DNA of 64,000 nucleotides from Bacilli bacterium (GTDB lineage: Bacteria; Bacillota; Bacilli; Bacillales; Amphibacillaceae): NCBI GenBank assembly GCA_012838505.1, contig DUPD01000020.1:1-64000 (forward strand). The letters are read 5' to 3'. The notes under the pieces are model-generated. The model saw only the letters and a list, made by a program, of their open reading frames with translations. It was not told the DNA's origin and ran no database searches. How positions within the stretch are numbered: the first letter of the stretch is position 1; each line of letters starts with the position of its first letter. Both the position numbers and the translations under genes were made by a program. Below, piece by piece: positions 47,824 to 57,361 of the stretch.

Positions 47824-49443
47824 ATGTTACAAGTATCGAATGTTAGTTTACGTTATGGTGATAAAAAATTATTTGAAGATGTCAATATTAAATTTACCGC
47901 GGGGAATTGCTATGGTTTAATCGGAGCAAATGGTGCTGGAAAATCAACATTTTTAAAAGTATTATCTGGTGAAGTTGACCCACAAGCTGGACATGTATCA
48001 TTAGAAAAAAATAAACGAATGGCTGTTTTAAAGCAAGATCATTTCGCTTATGAAGAATTATCTGTCATTGAAACGGTCATTCGTGGCCATGATCGCCTTT
48101 ATCAAGTGATGCAGGAAAAAGATGCGATTTATGCAAAGGCAGATTTTACCGAGGAAGATGGGATGAAAGCAGCTGAACTCGAAGGAGAGTTTGCTGAATT
48201 AAATGGTTGGGAAGCTGAATCAGATGCTAGTGTTCTATTGAAAGGACTCGGTATCGGGGAAGATTTACAAGAAAAGAAAATGGCTGAGCTCACCGGTTCT
48301 GAAAAAGTCAAAGTCTTACTTGCTCAAGCGCTATTCGGATCACCTGATATTTTACTGCTCGATGAGCCAACAAACCACTTAGATATTCAAGCAATTCAAT
48401 GGTTAGAAGAATTTTTAATTAACTTTGAAAACACAGTTATTGTTGTCTCGCACGACCGCCACTTTTTAAACAAAGTGTGTACGCATATTGCCGATGTTGA
48501 TTTTGGAAAAATTGAGCTTTACGTTGGAAACTATGATTTCTGGTATGAGTCAAGCCAGCTTGCGTTAAAAATGTCACAGGATCAAAATAAGAAAAAAGAA
48601 GAGAAAATTAAGGATTTACAAAACTTTATCGCACGCTTTAGTGCGAATGCATCGAAATCGCGTCAAGCGACATCAAGGAAAAAAATGCTTGAGAATATTA
48701 CTTTAGATGATATCAAGCCATCTTCTCGTCGTTATCCTTACGTTGCTTTCAAACCGGAGCGTGAAATCGGTAATGATTTACTTCGTGTTGAAGGCTTAAC
48801 GAAGACAATCGATGGCGTTAAAGTGCTTGACAACGTTAGTTTTACTTTAAATCGTGAAGACAAGGTCGCTTTTGTTGGACCAAATGACATCGCAAAAACG
48901 ACACTATTTGATATTTTAACAGGTAAACTTGAAGCAGACTCAGGTTCTTACACGTGGGGAATTACGACGACACAGTCATATTTCCCGAAAGACAACAGTG
49001 AGTTTTTTGAAAATAGTGATCTGACATTAGTCGAATGGCTTCGTCAGTATTCACCAGAAGATGAAACAGAAACGTTCTTACGTGGTTTCCTAGGACGAAT
49101 GTTATTTTCAGGTGAGGAAGCGTTGAAAAAGGCGAGTGTTTTATCCGGTGGTGAGAAAGTTCGTTGTATGCTAGCAAAAATGATGCTCTCAAGTGCGAAC
49201 GTCCTTCTGCTTGATGAGCCGACAAACCACTTAGATCTAGAATCGATTACAGCAGTGAATAACGGTTTGATCAATTTTAAGGGAGCACTTTTATTCACGT
49301 CACATGACCACCAATTTATTGAGACAATTTCAAATCGATTAATTGAGCTTACACCAAATGGGGTCATTGACAAACAAATGAGTTATAGCGAGTATGTGAG
49401 TGATCGCAAATTACAAGCAGAAATCAAATCATTATATGCTTAA
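47824..49443 (+). CDS. ABC-F ATPase, YkpA/YbiT-like
   Basis: A 539-residue soluble protein with two ABC domains. Domain 1 has a normal Walker A (GANGAGKST) but a weakened signature (LTGSEK). Domain 2 has a divergent Walker A (GPNDIAKTT) but a normal signature (LSGGEK). Because composite ATP sites pair Walker A of one domain with the signature of the other, one site is canonical and the other doubly degenerate. The length and short linker match YkpA/YbiT, translation-associated ABC-F proteins. ATG at 47824 follows GGAGG. Confidence 0.9.
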   Translation: MLQVSNVSLRYGDKKLFEDVNIKFTAGNCYGLIGANGAGKSTFLKVLSGEVDPQAGHVSLEKNKRMAVLKQDHFAYEELSVIETVIRGHDRLYQVMQEKDAIYAKADFTEEDGMKAAELEGEFAELNGWEAESDASVLLKGLGIGEDLQEKKMAELTGSEKVKVLLAQALFGSPDILLLDEPTNHLDIQAIQWLEEFLINFENTVIVVSHDRHFLNKVCTHIADVDFGKIELYVGNYDFWYESSQLALKMSQDQNKKKEEKIKDLQNFIARFSANASKSRQATSRKKMLENITLDDIKPSSRRYPYVAFKPEREIGNDLLRVEGLTKTIDGVKVLDNVSFTLNREDKVAFVGPNDIAKTTLFDILTGKLEADSGSYTWGITTTQSYFPKDNSEFFENSDLTLVEWLRQYSPEDETETFLRGFLGRMLFSGEEALKKASVLSGGEKVRCMLAKMMLSSANVLLLDEPTNHLDLESITAVNNGLINFKGALLFTSHDHQFIETISNRLIELTPNGVIDKQMSYSEYVSDRKLQAEIKSLYA

Positions 49444-49470
49444 AACAGGGATAACTATCCCTGTTTTTTC
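49444..49470 (+). terminator. Terminator after the YkpA-like gene
   Basis: Stem AACAGGGATA/TATCCCTGTT followed by TTTTC. Confidence 0.88.
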
Positions 49471-49474
49471 TTTT

Positions 49475-49520
49475 AAATTCACATAATTGTCAAACATAAT
49501 TGTGACAACTTTGTGAATTT
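49475..49520. repeat. 46-bp interrupted palindrome upstream of nox
   Basis: AAATTCACA (49475-49483) pairs with TGTGAATTT (49512-49520), and TTGTCA with TGACAA inside. The halves TTCACA/TGTGAA resemble the half-sites of the NADH-sensing repressor Rex, but the spacing is much wider than in a Rex operator. It could also be a backup terminator, since TTATTTTT follows. Confidence 0.5.
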
Positions 49521-49593
49521 TATTTTTCCAATCCCGACAAAATGCGAGCTGATCATGTTCTAAAAAAAAGATTGTGAAAAGTCTTACAATTAG

Positions 49594-49623
49594 TTGATTA
49601 CTTTACATACTTGCGGGTATAAT
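49594..49623 (+). promoter_or_regulatory. SigA-type promoter of nox
   Basis: TTGATT (49594-49599), 18-bp spacer and TATAAT (49618-49623). Start near 49630, giving an 83-nt leader. Confidence 0.6.
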
Positions 49624-49645
49624 AAGTGTTAATAGCAAATATATA

Positions 49646-49692
49646 CGTTCATTTTTCGCTCACTTGTGAATCATTATGTGAAGAAATGAACG
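49646..49692 (+). promoter_or_regulatory. Leader hairpin of nox
   Basis: CGTTCATTT (49646-49654) and AAATGAACG (49684-49692), extended inward by TTC/GAA and CAC/GTG pairs, form a long stem that ends about ten bases before the ribosome site AGGAGG. There is no T-tract. It may stabilise the mRNA or affect initiation. Confidence 0.5.
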
Positions 49693-49712
49693 ATTATTAG
49701 GAGGACAAAATA

Positions 49713-51083
49713 ATGAAAGTTGCGGTAATTGGTTGTACACATGCTGGGACAGCAGCGATTAAAAATACGTTAACTCTTTATCCAGATGCTGAAATTGACG
49801 TTTTTGAAAGAAATGATAACGTCTCATTCCTTTCATGTGGTATTGCACTCTATGTTGGTGGAGTTGTTGAAAAAGCTGAATCGCTTTTCTATGCTTCAGT
49901 TGATGGTTTTGAAGATAGAGGGATTAAGATGCACATGGAGCATGATGTTGTTTCTGTCAATATTGCACAAAAGCAACTCGAAGCTAAAGATTTAAAAACG
50001 GGTGAAGTGAAGCTTCATTCGTATGACAAGTTAATTATTTCAACAGGTTCATGGCCACTAACGCCACCAATTCCTGGCTTTGATCTTGAGAATGTTGTTC
50101 TATGTAAAAACTATGACCACGCAAAAGAAATCATCCGTCGTTCTGAGCATGTTAAACATGTGACGGTTGTTGGTGGGGGTTATATCGGTGTTGAATTAGT
50201 CGAAGCATTTGAAGAAAACGGCAAACAAGTCACACTAGTTGATGCGGAATCGAGAATTTTGAATCGTTATTTAGACGAAGCATTCACTAATCCAGTTGAA
50301 CAATCATTCCGTGACAAAGGTGTGCAATTATTACTGAATGAATTTGTTTCTGGCTTTGAAGGTGACGGTAAAGTCGAAAAAGTGATTACGAACAAGAGTG
50401 AGGTTGAAACTGAGCTTGTTGTTATGTGCATCGGCTTCCGTCCAAATACTGATTTATTTAAAGGTCAAATCGAGATGCTACCAAGTGGTGCGATCGTTGT
50501 TGACGAGTTTATGGAAACGAGTGCTAAGGATGTTTTTGCAGCAGGTGATTGCTGTGCAGTTCCTTACAATCCAACTGGTAAAGCGGCTTATATTCCGTTA
50601 GCAACAAACGCTGTTCGGATGGGAACAATCGCTGCCCAAAACTTAGTTGATCGAAAAGTAAAACATCCTGGTACTCAAGGTACATCTGGATTGAAGATCT
50701 ATAATCATTACATTGGTTCAACAGGGTTAACTGTAAATGCAGCAAAAGTGAATGATATTGAGGTTCGTTCAGTCGAAATCAAAGAGACTTATCGTCCAGA
50801 TTTCATGCCTGAGAACAATGTGATTCATTTGAAACTTGTTTATGAAGTGGGTACAACTCGTGTTGTTGGTGCACAAGTTATTTCAGATATTGATTTAACA
50901 CAAGTGGCTAACACAGTCAGTATCGCAATTGCGAACCAAATGACGATTGAACAGCTGGCACTATCTGATTTCTTCTTCCAGCCACATTTCAACAAGCCGG
51001 TAAACTACTTGAATGAAGTTGCACTAAAAGCAGTTCAACAAGAAAATGCAATCGCAAGAGAAGCAGTAACTGCGGGAAATTAA
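49713..51083 (+). CDS. nox: NADH oxidase, water-forming
   Basis: A flavoprotein disulfide-reductase-like enzyme of 456 residues that reduces O2 to water with NADH, regenerating NAD+ without a respiratory chain. FAD-binding VIGCTHAGTAA, the single redox-active cysteine in SFLSCGIALYVGG, NAD-binding VVGGGYIGVELVEAF and the C-terminal dimer domain (SDFFFQPHFNKPVNYL) are complete. The sequence resembles the Nox-2/NoxE type of lactic acid bacteria and fits an oxygen-tolerant fermenter. Confidence 0.93.
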   Translation: MKVAVIGCTHAGTAAIKNTLTLYPDAEIDVFERNDNVSFLSCGIALYVGGVVEKAESLFYASVDGFEDRGIKMHMEHDVVSVNIAQKQLEAKDLKTGEVKLHSYDKLIISTGSWPLTPPIPGFDLENVVLCKNYDHAKEIIRRSEHVKHVTVVGGGYIGVELVEAFEENGKQVTLVDAESRILNRYLDEAFTNPVEQSFRDKGVQLLLNEFVSGFEGDGKVEKVITNKSEVETELVVMCIGFRPNTDLFKGQIEMLPSGAIVVDEFMETSAKDVFAAGDCCAVPYNPTGKAAYIPLATNAVRMGTIAAQNLVDRKVKHPGTQGTSGLKIYNHYIGSTGLTVNAAKVNDIEVRSVEIKETYRPDFMPENNVIHLKLVYEVGTTRVVGAQVISDIDLTQVANTVSIAIANQMTIEQLALSDFFFQPHFNKPVNYLNEVALKAVQQENAIAREAVTAGN

Positions 51084-51094
51084 ATAATAAAAGC

Positions 51095-51138
51095 AATCCC
51101 CATCAGAGTAGATGATTCTACTTTGGTGGGGATTTTAT
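51095..51138 (+). terminator. Terminator after nox
   Basis: Stem AATCCCCA/TGGGGATT with inner AGTAGA/TCTACT, followed by TTATTTAA. Confidence 0.8.
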
Positions 51139-51180
51139 TTAATAAATATAATAAATCCCTAATTATTCATAGAAGAGGTC

Positions 51181-51363
51181 GTCATCTGAAGACACTTCGC
51201 GTTCCGCGGGGATGGCCTCAGCTAACTTTTGGAGAAAAAATCGCTCCAAAAGTGGATCTTCGGCTCATCCTCGGAAATAAAGACCGATTTCCTTCGTGCG
51301 ATGTATCGCTGTCGGGGCTTTCCTTGTCCTATTCCCGCTGGAGTCTTCGTGTCTTCAGATGAC
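51181..51363. repeat. Dispersed structured element, copy 4
   Basis: Outer 15-bp perfect stem GTCATCTGAAGACAC (51181-51195) with GTGTCTTCAGATGAC (51349-51363), then GCGGG/CCCGC, GGATG/CATCC and the central hairpin ACTTTTGGAG (51225-51234) with CTCCAAAAGT (51244-51253). A 60-bp insertion separates the right-hand arms. The longest copy. A 79-codon frame crossing it has no ribosome site. It lies between the nox and trpA terminators, so it may be an independent unit. Confidence 0.85.
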
Positions 51364-51503
51364 TATTCATTATTCCGTTCACTTTTTAAGTGAGTGCGTA
51401 CATATAAACGAAAGGCAGTTATTTAAGCAGTATTACTTACTTTGCGATAAACTATGAATAATTCAGGCTGAATTAAGCTTTTTTTCAAGTCTAAAAAAGC
51501 ATA

Positions 51504-51538
51504 GAAAAAGGATCATTTTAATTTCATGATCCTTTTTC
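51504..51538 (-). terminator. Terminator after trpA
   Basis: Stem AAAAAGGATCAT/ATGATCCTTTTT, symmetrical, ending the trp operon. Confidence 0.82.
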
Positions 51539-51568
51539 AATAAAACATTCAAATTATAATCTTCCAAA

Positions 51569-52345
51569 TCAACTTTTTGTCGCTAAAATCAATTCCTCAA
51601 TTGTGTCCCGTTCCCCTTCGTGAAGGCTTTTAACAATTTTACTGCCGACGATGACACCATCGCAATAGCTACTAAGCTGTTTGACTTGCTCTGGTGTTGA
51701 GACACCGAATCCAGCGATGACTGGTTTGGGGCTGACTTGTTTTAAGTTAGACAAATAATCGCCAATTGAGTCAATGTATTCGTTGCGTTCACCCGTTGTT
51801 CCCGTTACAGTGACCGCATATAAGAAACCTCTCGTCTTGGTAGCAATTTTAGTCAGACGCTCTCGTGAACTCGTTAATGTAGCAAGTCTGATCAAAGCGA
51901 GATCGTGATCAGCAATCAACTCAGGGATTTCTCCTTCTTCTTCTATTGGCAAGTCCGGAATAATTAATCCTGACACACCCGCTTCTGCACAATCTGCTAA
52001 ACACTGCTCTATTCCATAAGCAAAAATTGGGTTAAAATATGTCATTAACACAATTGGGATCGACCGTTCACCTTTTGTTGCTTTTAATACTTCCAAGATC
52101 GCTCGTAGGCTGACACCTAGAGATAACGCTCGAATTCCGGCTGCTTGGATGACAGGTCCATCGGCAACAGGATCTGAAAATGGAATGCCAAGCTCAATTG
52201 CAGTCGCTCCCGCCTCTGCTAAAAATTGAATTTGTTCAGGTAGCTTATCGAGCCCGCCATCACCAGCCATAATATAGGGAATGAAAATTTTATCGCCGTT
52301 TGCTAGCGTTTCTTCCAATGCTGTTTCTAGTTTATTGACCGTCAA
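51569..52345 (-). CDS. trpA: Tryptophan synthase alpha subunit
   Basis: Cleaves indole-3-glycerol phosphate to indole, which is channelled to TrpB. The 258-residue TIM barrel has the catalytic Glu in [16 protein letters not shown], the catalytic Asp region in [11 protein letters not shown] and the phosphate loop GFGVSTPEQ. The TTG start overlaps the trpB stop (TTGA), with AGGAGGTG upstream. Last gene of the operon. Confidence 0.95.
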   Translation of the reverse strand: MTVNKLETALEETLANGDKIFIPYIMAGDGGLDKLPEQIQFLAEAGATAIELGIPFSDPVADGPVIQAAGIRALSLGVSLRAILEVLKATKGERSIPIVLMTYFNPIFAYGIEQCLADCAEAGVSGLIIPDLPIEEEGEIPELIADHDLALIRLATLTSSRERLTKIATKTRGFLYAVTVTGTTGERNEYIDSIGDYLSNLKQVSPKPVIAGFGVSTPEQVKQLSSYCDGVIVGSKIVKSLHEGERDTIEELILATKS

Positions 52346-53544
52346 TTTAACTCACCTCCTAATGCTGCTTGAACCGCTTCAACATCCTTATCTCCTCGTC
52401 CGGATAGACAGACAATAATCGATTGATCCTTGTTCATCTCTGGGGCGAGTTTTTTCAAATAAGCAATCGCATGGGCACTTTCTAATGCTGGAATGATCCC
52501 TTCCGTTTGGGAAAGTAATTTCAGCCCGTCTAGCGCCTCTACATCGGTAATTGATTCGTATCTAACCCGATTAATTTCATTTAGGTGGCTATGCTCTGGA
52601 CCAACACCCGGGTAGTCTAGTCCAGCAGAAATCGATGTTGCTTCTTGGATTTGACCATGTTCATCTTGAAGTAAATGTGTCATCATCCCGTGTAAAACAC
52701 CCGTTTTACCGTCTGTTAATGTGGCGGAGTGCTTGCCTGTCTCAACCCCTAAACCTCCTGCTTCAATGCCGTAAATCTTTACTGATTTGTCGTTAATAAA
52801 TGGATAGAACAAGCCCATCGCATTACTGCCACCTCCGATACAAGCAACAAGTGCATCTGGTAGACCACCAATATCGTCTGAAAATTGCTGTTTCGCTTCA
52901 TTACCAATCACACTTTGAAAATCACGAACAATTTTCGGAAATGGATGTGGGCCAACAACTGAACCAATAATATAATGGGTGTCCTCTACATTGGCAACCC
53001 AGTAACGAAGTGCTTCATTGACGGCATCCTTTAATGTTCCACTGCCTTGATCGACACTAACGACTTTTGCTCCGAGCAACTCCATCCGAAAGACATTTAA
53101 TTTCTGTCTTTGAATATCTTCTGCTCCCATAAAAATAATACATTCCAAGCCTAGCAGTGCCGATACAGTTGCTGTTGCGACGCCATGTTGTCCCGCACCT
53201 GTTTCAGCAACAATTTTTTTCTTACCCATTCGTAATGTTAAGAGTGCCTGACCAAGCGCATTATTGATTTTGTGGGCACCGGTATGGTTTAAATCTTCTC
53301 GTTTTAAATAGATTTTTGCCCCACCTAAAGCCTCTGTTAAACGTTCAGCATAATAAAGTGGTGTTTCCCGACCAACATATTGACGCAAATAATTGTCTAG
53401 TTCCTCGATAAAAATTGGATCTTTAATCGCATGTTCATAAGCTTCTTCAAGTTCTAACACAGCTGGCATTAACGTTTCTGGAACGAACCTGCCACCGAAT
53501 GACCCGAAATGACCGGTTAAATCTGGTTTTTGATAATTTGTCAT
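52342..53544 (-). CDS. trpB: Tryptophan synthase beta subunit
   Basis: PLP enzyme joining indole and serine to tryptophan. [14 protein letters not shown] at the start, the PLP lysine in [18 protein letters not shown], and GGGSNAMG are all conserved. ATG at 53544 has AGGTG six bases upstream; a GTG at 53553 that overlaps the trpF stop (GTGA) is an alternative start, which would give 403 residues. Confidence 0.95.
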   Translation of the reverse strand: MTNYQKPDLTGHFGSFGGRFVPETLMPAVLELEEAYEHAIKDPIFIEELDNYLRQYVGRETPLYYAERLTEALGGAKIYLKREDLNHTGAHKINNALGQALLTLRMGKKKIVAETGAGQHGVATATVSALLGLECIIFMGAEDIQRQKLNVFRMELLGAKVVSVDQGSGTLKDAVNEALRYWVANVEDTHYIIGSVVGPHPFPKIVRDFQSVIGNEAKQQFSDDIGGLPDALVACIGGGSNAMGLFYPFINDKSVKIYGIEAGGLGVETGKHSATLTDGKTGVLHGMMTHLLQDEHGQIQEATSISAGLDYPGVGPEHSHLNEINRVRYESITDVEALDGLKLLSQTEGIIPALESAHAIAYLKKLAPEMNKDQSIIVCLSGRGDKDVEAVQAALGGELN

Positions 53545-53549
53545 CTGTT

Positions 53550-54155
53550 TCACCTTGCTCCTTTCGCTATTTGAATAAATTGTTTAATTTTTATGAGATC
53601 TTTTTTTCCGTTCGTTTCAACACCACTTGAGACGTCAACACCAATTGGGCTCGCTTCCTGAATCGCACGATCAACATTATCTGCCGTTAAACCTCCCGCT
53701 AAAATCATTTTATCTCGAGCAAGTGGGATCGACTCAATGAGACGCCAATCAAACGTTTGACCGCTTCCTGGTTTTGGACCATCTAATAATAGATAGTCAA
53801 CGACAGGTAAATAGTCGAGCACCTGTTCAAGTGAATCTGCCGTTTGCAGTGATAATGCTTTAATCACAGGCACTTCACTTTTTAAACAAGTTGATACGGA
53901 CTCCCTACCGTGAAGCTGAACATAATCTAATCGAACTAAGCGTGCGATCTGATTGACGATATGGATTGGTGTATCAACGAAGACACCAACCTTTTTGACG
54001 TGATCAGGTAACTGTCGTTGAATCTGATCGACCTGTTCCACCGTCACTTGCCGTTTACTTTGGGCAAAAACGAATCCGATTAAGTCTGCACCTGCTTCAG
54101 TTGTAGCGATTGCCTCTTGATATGTTGTTAAACCACATATTTTCACAAGTACCAT
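53550..54155 (-). CDS. trpF: Phosphoribosylanthranilate isomerase
   Basis: A 201-residue TIM barrel with the catalytic cysteine in VKICGLTT, the catalytic aspartate in [17 protein letters not shown], and the phosphate site [14 protein letters not shown] and GVDVSSGVE. Converts PRA to CdRP. The stop overlaps the beginning of trpB. Confidence 0.95.
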   Translation of the reverse strand: MVLVKICGLTTYQEAIATTEAGADLIGFVFAQSKRQVTVEQVDQIQRQLPDHVKKVGVFVDTPIHIVNQIARLVRLDYVQLHGRESVSTCLKSEVPVIKALSLQTADSLEQVLDYLPVVDYLLLDGPKPGSGQTFDWRLIESIPLARDKMILAGGLTADNVDRAIQEASPIGVDVSSGVETNGKKDLIKIKQFIQIAKGAR

Positions 54156-54164
54156 TTAAACACC

Positions 54165-54932
54165 TCACTTTAACATGTCTTGAAAGGTTTTTTCTAGATC
54201 AGCTGAACGCATTAATGTCTCACCGACAAGGATCGCCTTTGCACCTGCCTGTTTCACACGCCGCACATCATCAGCTGTTTGAAGACCACTTTCACTAATG
54301 AGAATTTCCCGGTCGTGATCAATCAACTGTGCCAATCGTTCAGTTACAGCTAAATCAACTGTGAACGTTTTTAAATCACGGTTGTTGACGCCGATTAACT
54401 TGGCACCGATTGCTTGAGCCGCTTTAAGTTCTGATTCATCGTGAACCTCAACCAACACTTCTAAACCAAGTTTTTTTGCATGATCATAGAGCTGCTTTAA
54501 CCGTTCTTCTGTTAAACTCGCAACGATTAACAGAATCAGATCAGCACCATATGAGTAAGCATGGTCAATTTGAATCTCATCGATGATAAAATTTTTATTT
54601 AAAATCGGTAGCTCAACCGTTTGTTTTACTTGAGCTAAATCTTGATAGTTTCCTTGGAAAAATTGTCGATCCGTTAGAACAGAAATCATTGAGGCTCCAA
54701 GTTCTTGATAAAGTTGCGCTTGTGCTTGCGGATTTAATTTGGCATTGATCATCCCTTTTGACGGTGACGCCCGTTTAAATTCAGCAATCACTTTTAACTG
54801 ATCGTTCGCTTGACAACGTTCAATAAACGAGCGAATTGGTGTTAAGCGTGGATGTTCTGTCAAATTGAATGTCTGCTTTAATTCAGTCACTTCTTGTTTT
54901 TTTACCGCTAAAATTTGCTCTAAAATAGTCAT
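54165..54932 (-). CDS. trpC: Indole-3-glycerol phosphate synthase
   Basis: A 255-residue enzyme closing the indole ring. Catalytic residues are seen in VIAEFKRASPSKG, PILNKNFIID, and LGLEVLVEVHDE; the phosphate site is in ISESGLQTADDV. ATG at 54932 overlaps the trpD stop (ATGA) with GGAGGTG upstream. Confidence 0.95.
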   Translation of the reverse strand: MTILEQILAVKKQEVTELKQTFNLTEHPRLTPIRSFIERCQANDQLKVIAEFKRASPSKGMINAKLNPQAQAQLYQELGASMISVLTDRQFFQGNYQDLAQVKQTVELPILNKNFIIDEIQIDHAYSYGADLILLIVASLTEERLKQLYDHAKKLGLEVLVEVHDESELKAAQAIGAKLIGVNNRDLKTFTVDLAVTERLAQLIDHDREILISESGLQTADDVRRVKQAGAKAILVGETLMRSADLEKTFQDMLK

Positions 54933-55939
54933 CTCGTCACCTCCGATTTAGTTATCCCTCTCAAACAGTTCAAAGCAGCCCCTGAATCAATGCTTTCTTT
55001 AGCAAGCTCGATCCCTTCCTTGATTGTTGATGCTTTTCCACTAGCAAAGATTCCGAGACCTGCATTGAGTAATACAACATCTCGATGCGCACCTCTGTTA
55101 CCTTTCAATACATTGATCATAATTTCTGCATTTAACTTAGCATCGCCACCTTTGAGTTGATCATTAGCAACGACAGGGAGCCCAACTTCTTCTGGATGGA
55201 TCGTAAACGGGCGTAGTTTGCTATTTTCTAATAAGACACAATGGTTTACACCAGCCAATGTTGCCTCATCAAAATGTCCCGCACCATTGATCACAAGTGC
55301 GCGCTCTCGACCTAATTGTTGGAGTACTTCAGCCATTGTCATCAGTAAATCTCGACGAAAAACGCCTAACAATTGGGTCTTGAGCTCGACTGGATTGGTT
55401 AGCGGTCCAATCAAGTTGAAAATCGTTGGCACAGCTAAGTCCCTCCTAATTGACATCACTTGTTTCATCGCTGGATGAACATGTGGTGCATAGAGAAAAG
55501 CAATTTTATTTTTTACCAGTGCATCGTTCGTTTGTTCAGGTGTCCTGCTTAATTCAACCCCAAGTGCTTCTAAAACATCGGCACTTCCTGATTTACTCGT
55601 AATGCTCCGATTACCGTGCTTTGCAACGGTCAACCCTGCACCAGCTAAGACAAAGGCACTCGTTGTGCTAATATTAAAGCTTTGCGAATGATCCCCACCT
55701 GTGCCACAATTATCAATCACGTCAGACGTTGGTGTCGGGATTGTGACTGCTTTCTCACGGATCACTTGGGCAAGACCAGTCATTTCACTAGCAGATTCTC
55801 CTTTGGCACGTAGCGCTGTTAAAAATCCACCGACTGCTGCTTGTGGCGTTTCTGCGTTAAAAATCAATTGCGCTGCTTGTTTCATCTCAGCTATTGTTAA
55901 ATTTTCTCCCGACAATACCATTTCAAGATATCGCTTCAC
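54929..55939 (-). CDS. trpD: Anthranilate phosphoribosyltransferase
   Basis: A 336-residue enzyme transferring phosphoribosyl to anthranilate. The PRPP loop DNCGTGGDHSQSFNIST, KHGNRSITSKSGSADVLEAL and FLYAPHVHPAMKQV are intact. GTG start at 55939 with GAGGGGG eight bases upstream. Sixteen bases after trpE. Confidence 0.95.
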   Translation of the reverse strand: MKRYLEMVLSGENLTIAEMKQAAQLIFNAETPQAAVGGFLTALRAKGESASEMTGLAQVIREKAVTIPTPTSDVIDNCGTGGDHSQSFNISTTSAFVLAGAGLTVAKHGNRSITSKSGSADVLEALGVELSRTPEQTNDALVKNKIAFLYAPHVHPAMKQVMSIRRDLAVPTIFNLIGPLTNPVELKTQLLGVFRRDLLMTMAEVLQQLGRERALVINGAGHFDEATLAGVNHCVLLENSKLRPFTIHPEEVGLPVVANDQLKGGDAKLNAEIMINVLKGNRGAHRDVVLLNAGLGIFASGKASTIKEGIELAKESIDSGAALNCLRGITKSEVTR

Positions 55940-55954
55940 ATGTAAAACCCCCTC

Positions 55955-57337
55955 TTAATTCATTTTATTTGCGGCTTCGACCAGAGATTTGGCTTTGTTT
56001 AAAGTTTCTTCATATTCACGTTTAGGATCGGATTCTGCAACGATACCAGCGCCTGCTTGAACGTAGGCCATCTGGTCTTTTATGATCATCGTCCGAATTG
56101 CAATTGCTAAGTCGAGATCCCCGTTAATATTGATATAACCAACCGCTCCTGCATAAACACCTCGCCGCACTTGTTCCAATTCATTAATAATTTGCATTGC
56201 TCTTTGCTTTGGCGCACCAGAAACTGTTCCAGCTGGTAGCAATGCAGCAAGTGCATCAATCGAAGATAATTCCGGGCTGAGCTCGCCCGTTAATTCTGAA
56301 ATAATATGCATCACATGCTGATAGCGTTCAATTAACATTTGCTTTGTCATGGTAATTGTCCCAATCTGACAAACCTTCTCTAAATCTGATCGACTGAGAT
56401 CGATTAACATTTTATGCTCCGCTAATTCTTTTGGATCGGCCAACAATTCTTCCGCTAACCGTTGATCCGCCTCTATCGTGTCACCCCGCGGTCTTGTTCC
56501 TGCAATCGGGTTTGTAATAATCTGTCTCCCTTTAACTTTAAGCAAACTCTCTGGCGAGGTGCCGATGATTTGATAGTCTGAAAAATCAATGTAATACATG
56601 TATGGTGATGGGTTCATCACTCGTAAACGCCGGTACAATTGGAATGGATCGTCATTAAATGCTGATTTCATCCGTTGTGACAGAACAACTTGTAATGCTT
56701 CACCTCGGTCAATATAGCGCTGTGCTTCCTCAACTAATCGAATAAAAGTTGGTTGATCAATTGATGGTTTAAAATCAAGTGTCAATTCTTGATCTGTCAG
56801 TTCGACTTGGGATTGGTTAAGTTGCTCTTTAATCTGTTCAATCATATCGACTAGTTCTAGCTCACTACGCGCACCTGACAAATCAAGCGCAATGATCGTG
56901 AGCGTTTGTTTTTGATGATCAAAAATGAGTAAATCTTGATAGATCATGAAATGTAAATCAGGCATCTCAATTTCGTCATCAAGTAATGACCCAATCGATT
57001 GGTAATTCCGAACTAAATCGTAGCCAATATAGCCGATCGCTCCGCCATAAAGCGGGAATGGTAGCCCCAGATCAATTTGAGGTACTTGTTGTTTGACAAT
57101 CTCTAACGGATTACCTTCAATTTCTTCGATCTTTGCACCATTTTTTAAAATCACCTGCTGATCAGTGCCGATAATTTCTCTAAATGGATTGGTGCCGATA
57201 AAGGAGTAGCGCCCTTTATCTTGGTGATGACTCGAGCTTTCGAGCATGAACTTTTTTTCTCCTTGGAGTCGATTATAAATCGAAATTGGTGTTAGCGTGT
57301 CAGCTTGAATCACTTGCTTTTGATAACGAATTGTCAA
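55955..57337 (-). CDS. trpE: Anthranilate synthase component I
   Basis: A 460-residue chorismate-utilising subunit with the tryptophan-site segment LESSSHHQDKGRYSF, and the catalytic core SQRMKSAF, YYIDFSDYQIIGTSPE, IAGTRPRGDT, LPAGTVSGAPKQRAM and QAGAGIVAESDP. TTG at 57337 has AAAGGAG eight bases upstream; a GTG three codons earlier overlaps that site. No amidotransferase gene (trpG) is in the operon, so a shared PabA/TrpG must come from elsewhere, as in B. subtilis. Confidence 0.95.
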   Translation of the reverse strand: MTIRYQKQVIQADTLTPISIYNRLQGEKKFMLESSSHHQDKGRYSFIGTNPFREIIGTDQQVILKNGAKIEEIEGNPLEIVKQQVPQIDLGLPFPLYGGAIGYIGYDLVRNYQSIGSLLDDEIEMPDLHFMIYQDLLIFDHQKQTLTIIALDLSGARSELELVDMIEQIKEQLNQSQVELTDQELTLDFKPSIDQPTFIRLVEEAQRYIDRGEALQVVLSQRMKSAFNDDPFQLYRRLRVMNPSPYMYYIDFSDYQIIGTSPESLLKVKGRQIITNPIAGTRPRGDTIEADQRLAEELLADPKELAEHKMLIDLSRSDLEKVCQIGTITMTKQMLIERYQHVMHIISELTGELSPELSSIDALAALLPAGTVSGAPKQRAMQIINELEQVRRGVYAGAVGYININGDLDLAIAIRTMIIKDQMAYVQAGAGIVAESDPKREYEETLNKAKSLVEAANKMN

Positions 57338-57361
57338 TTGTCTCACTCCTTTTGTTAAAAT

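Noticed and set aside
51123-51362. 79-codon frame between nox and trpA
   Set aside because: It lies over a terminator and dispersed element copy 4 and has no ribosome site.
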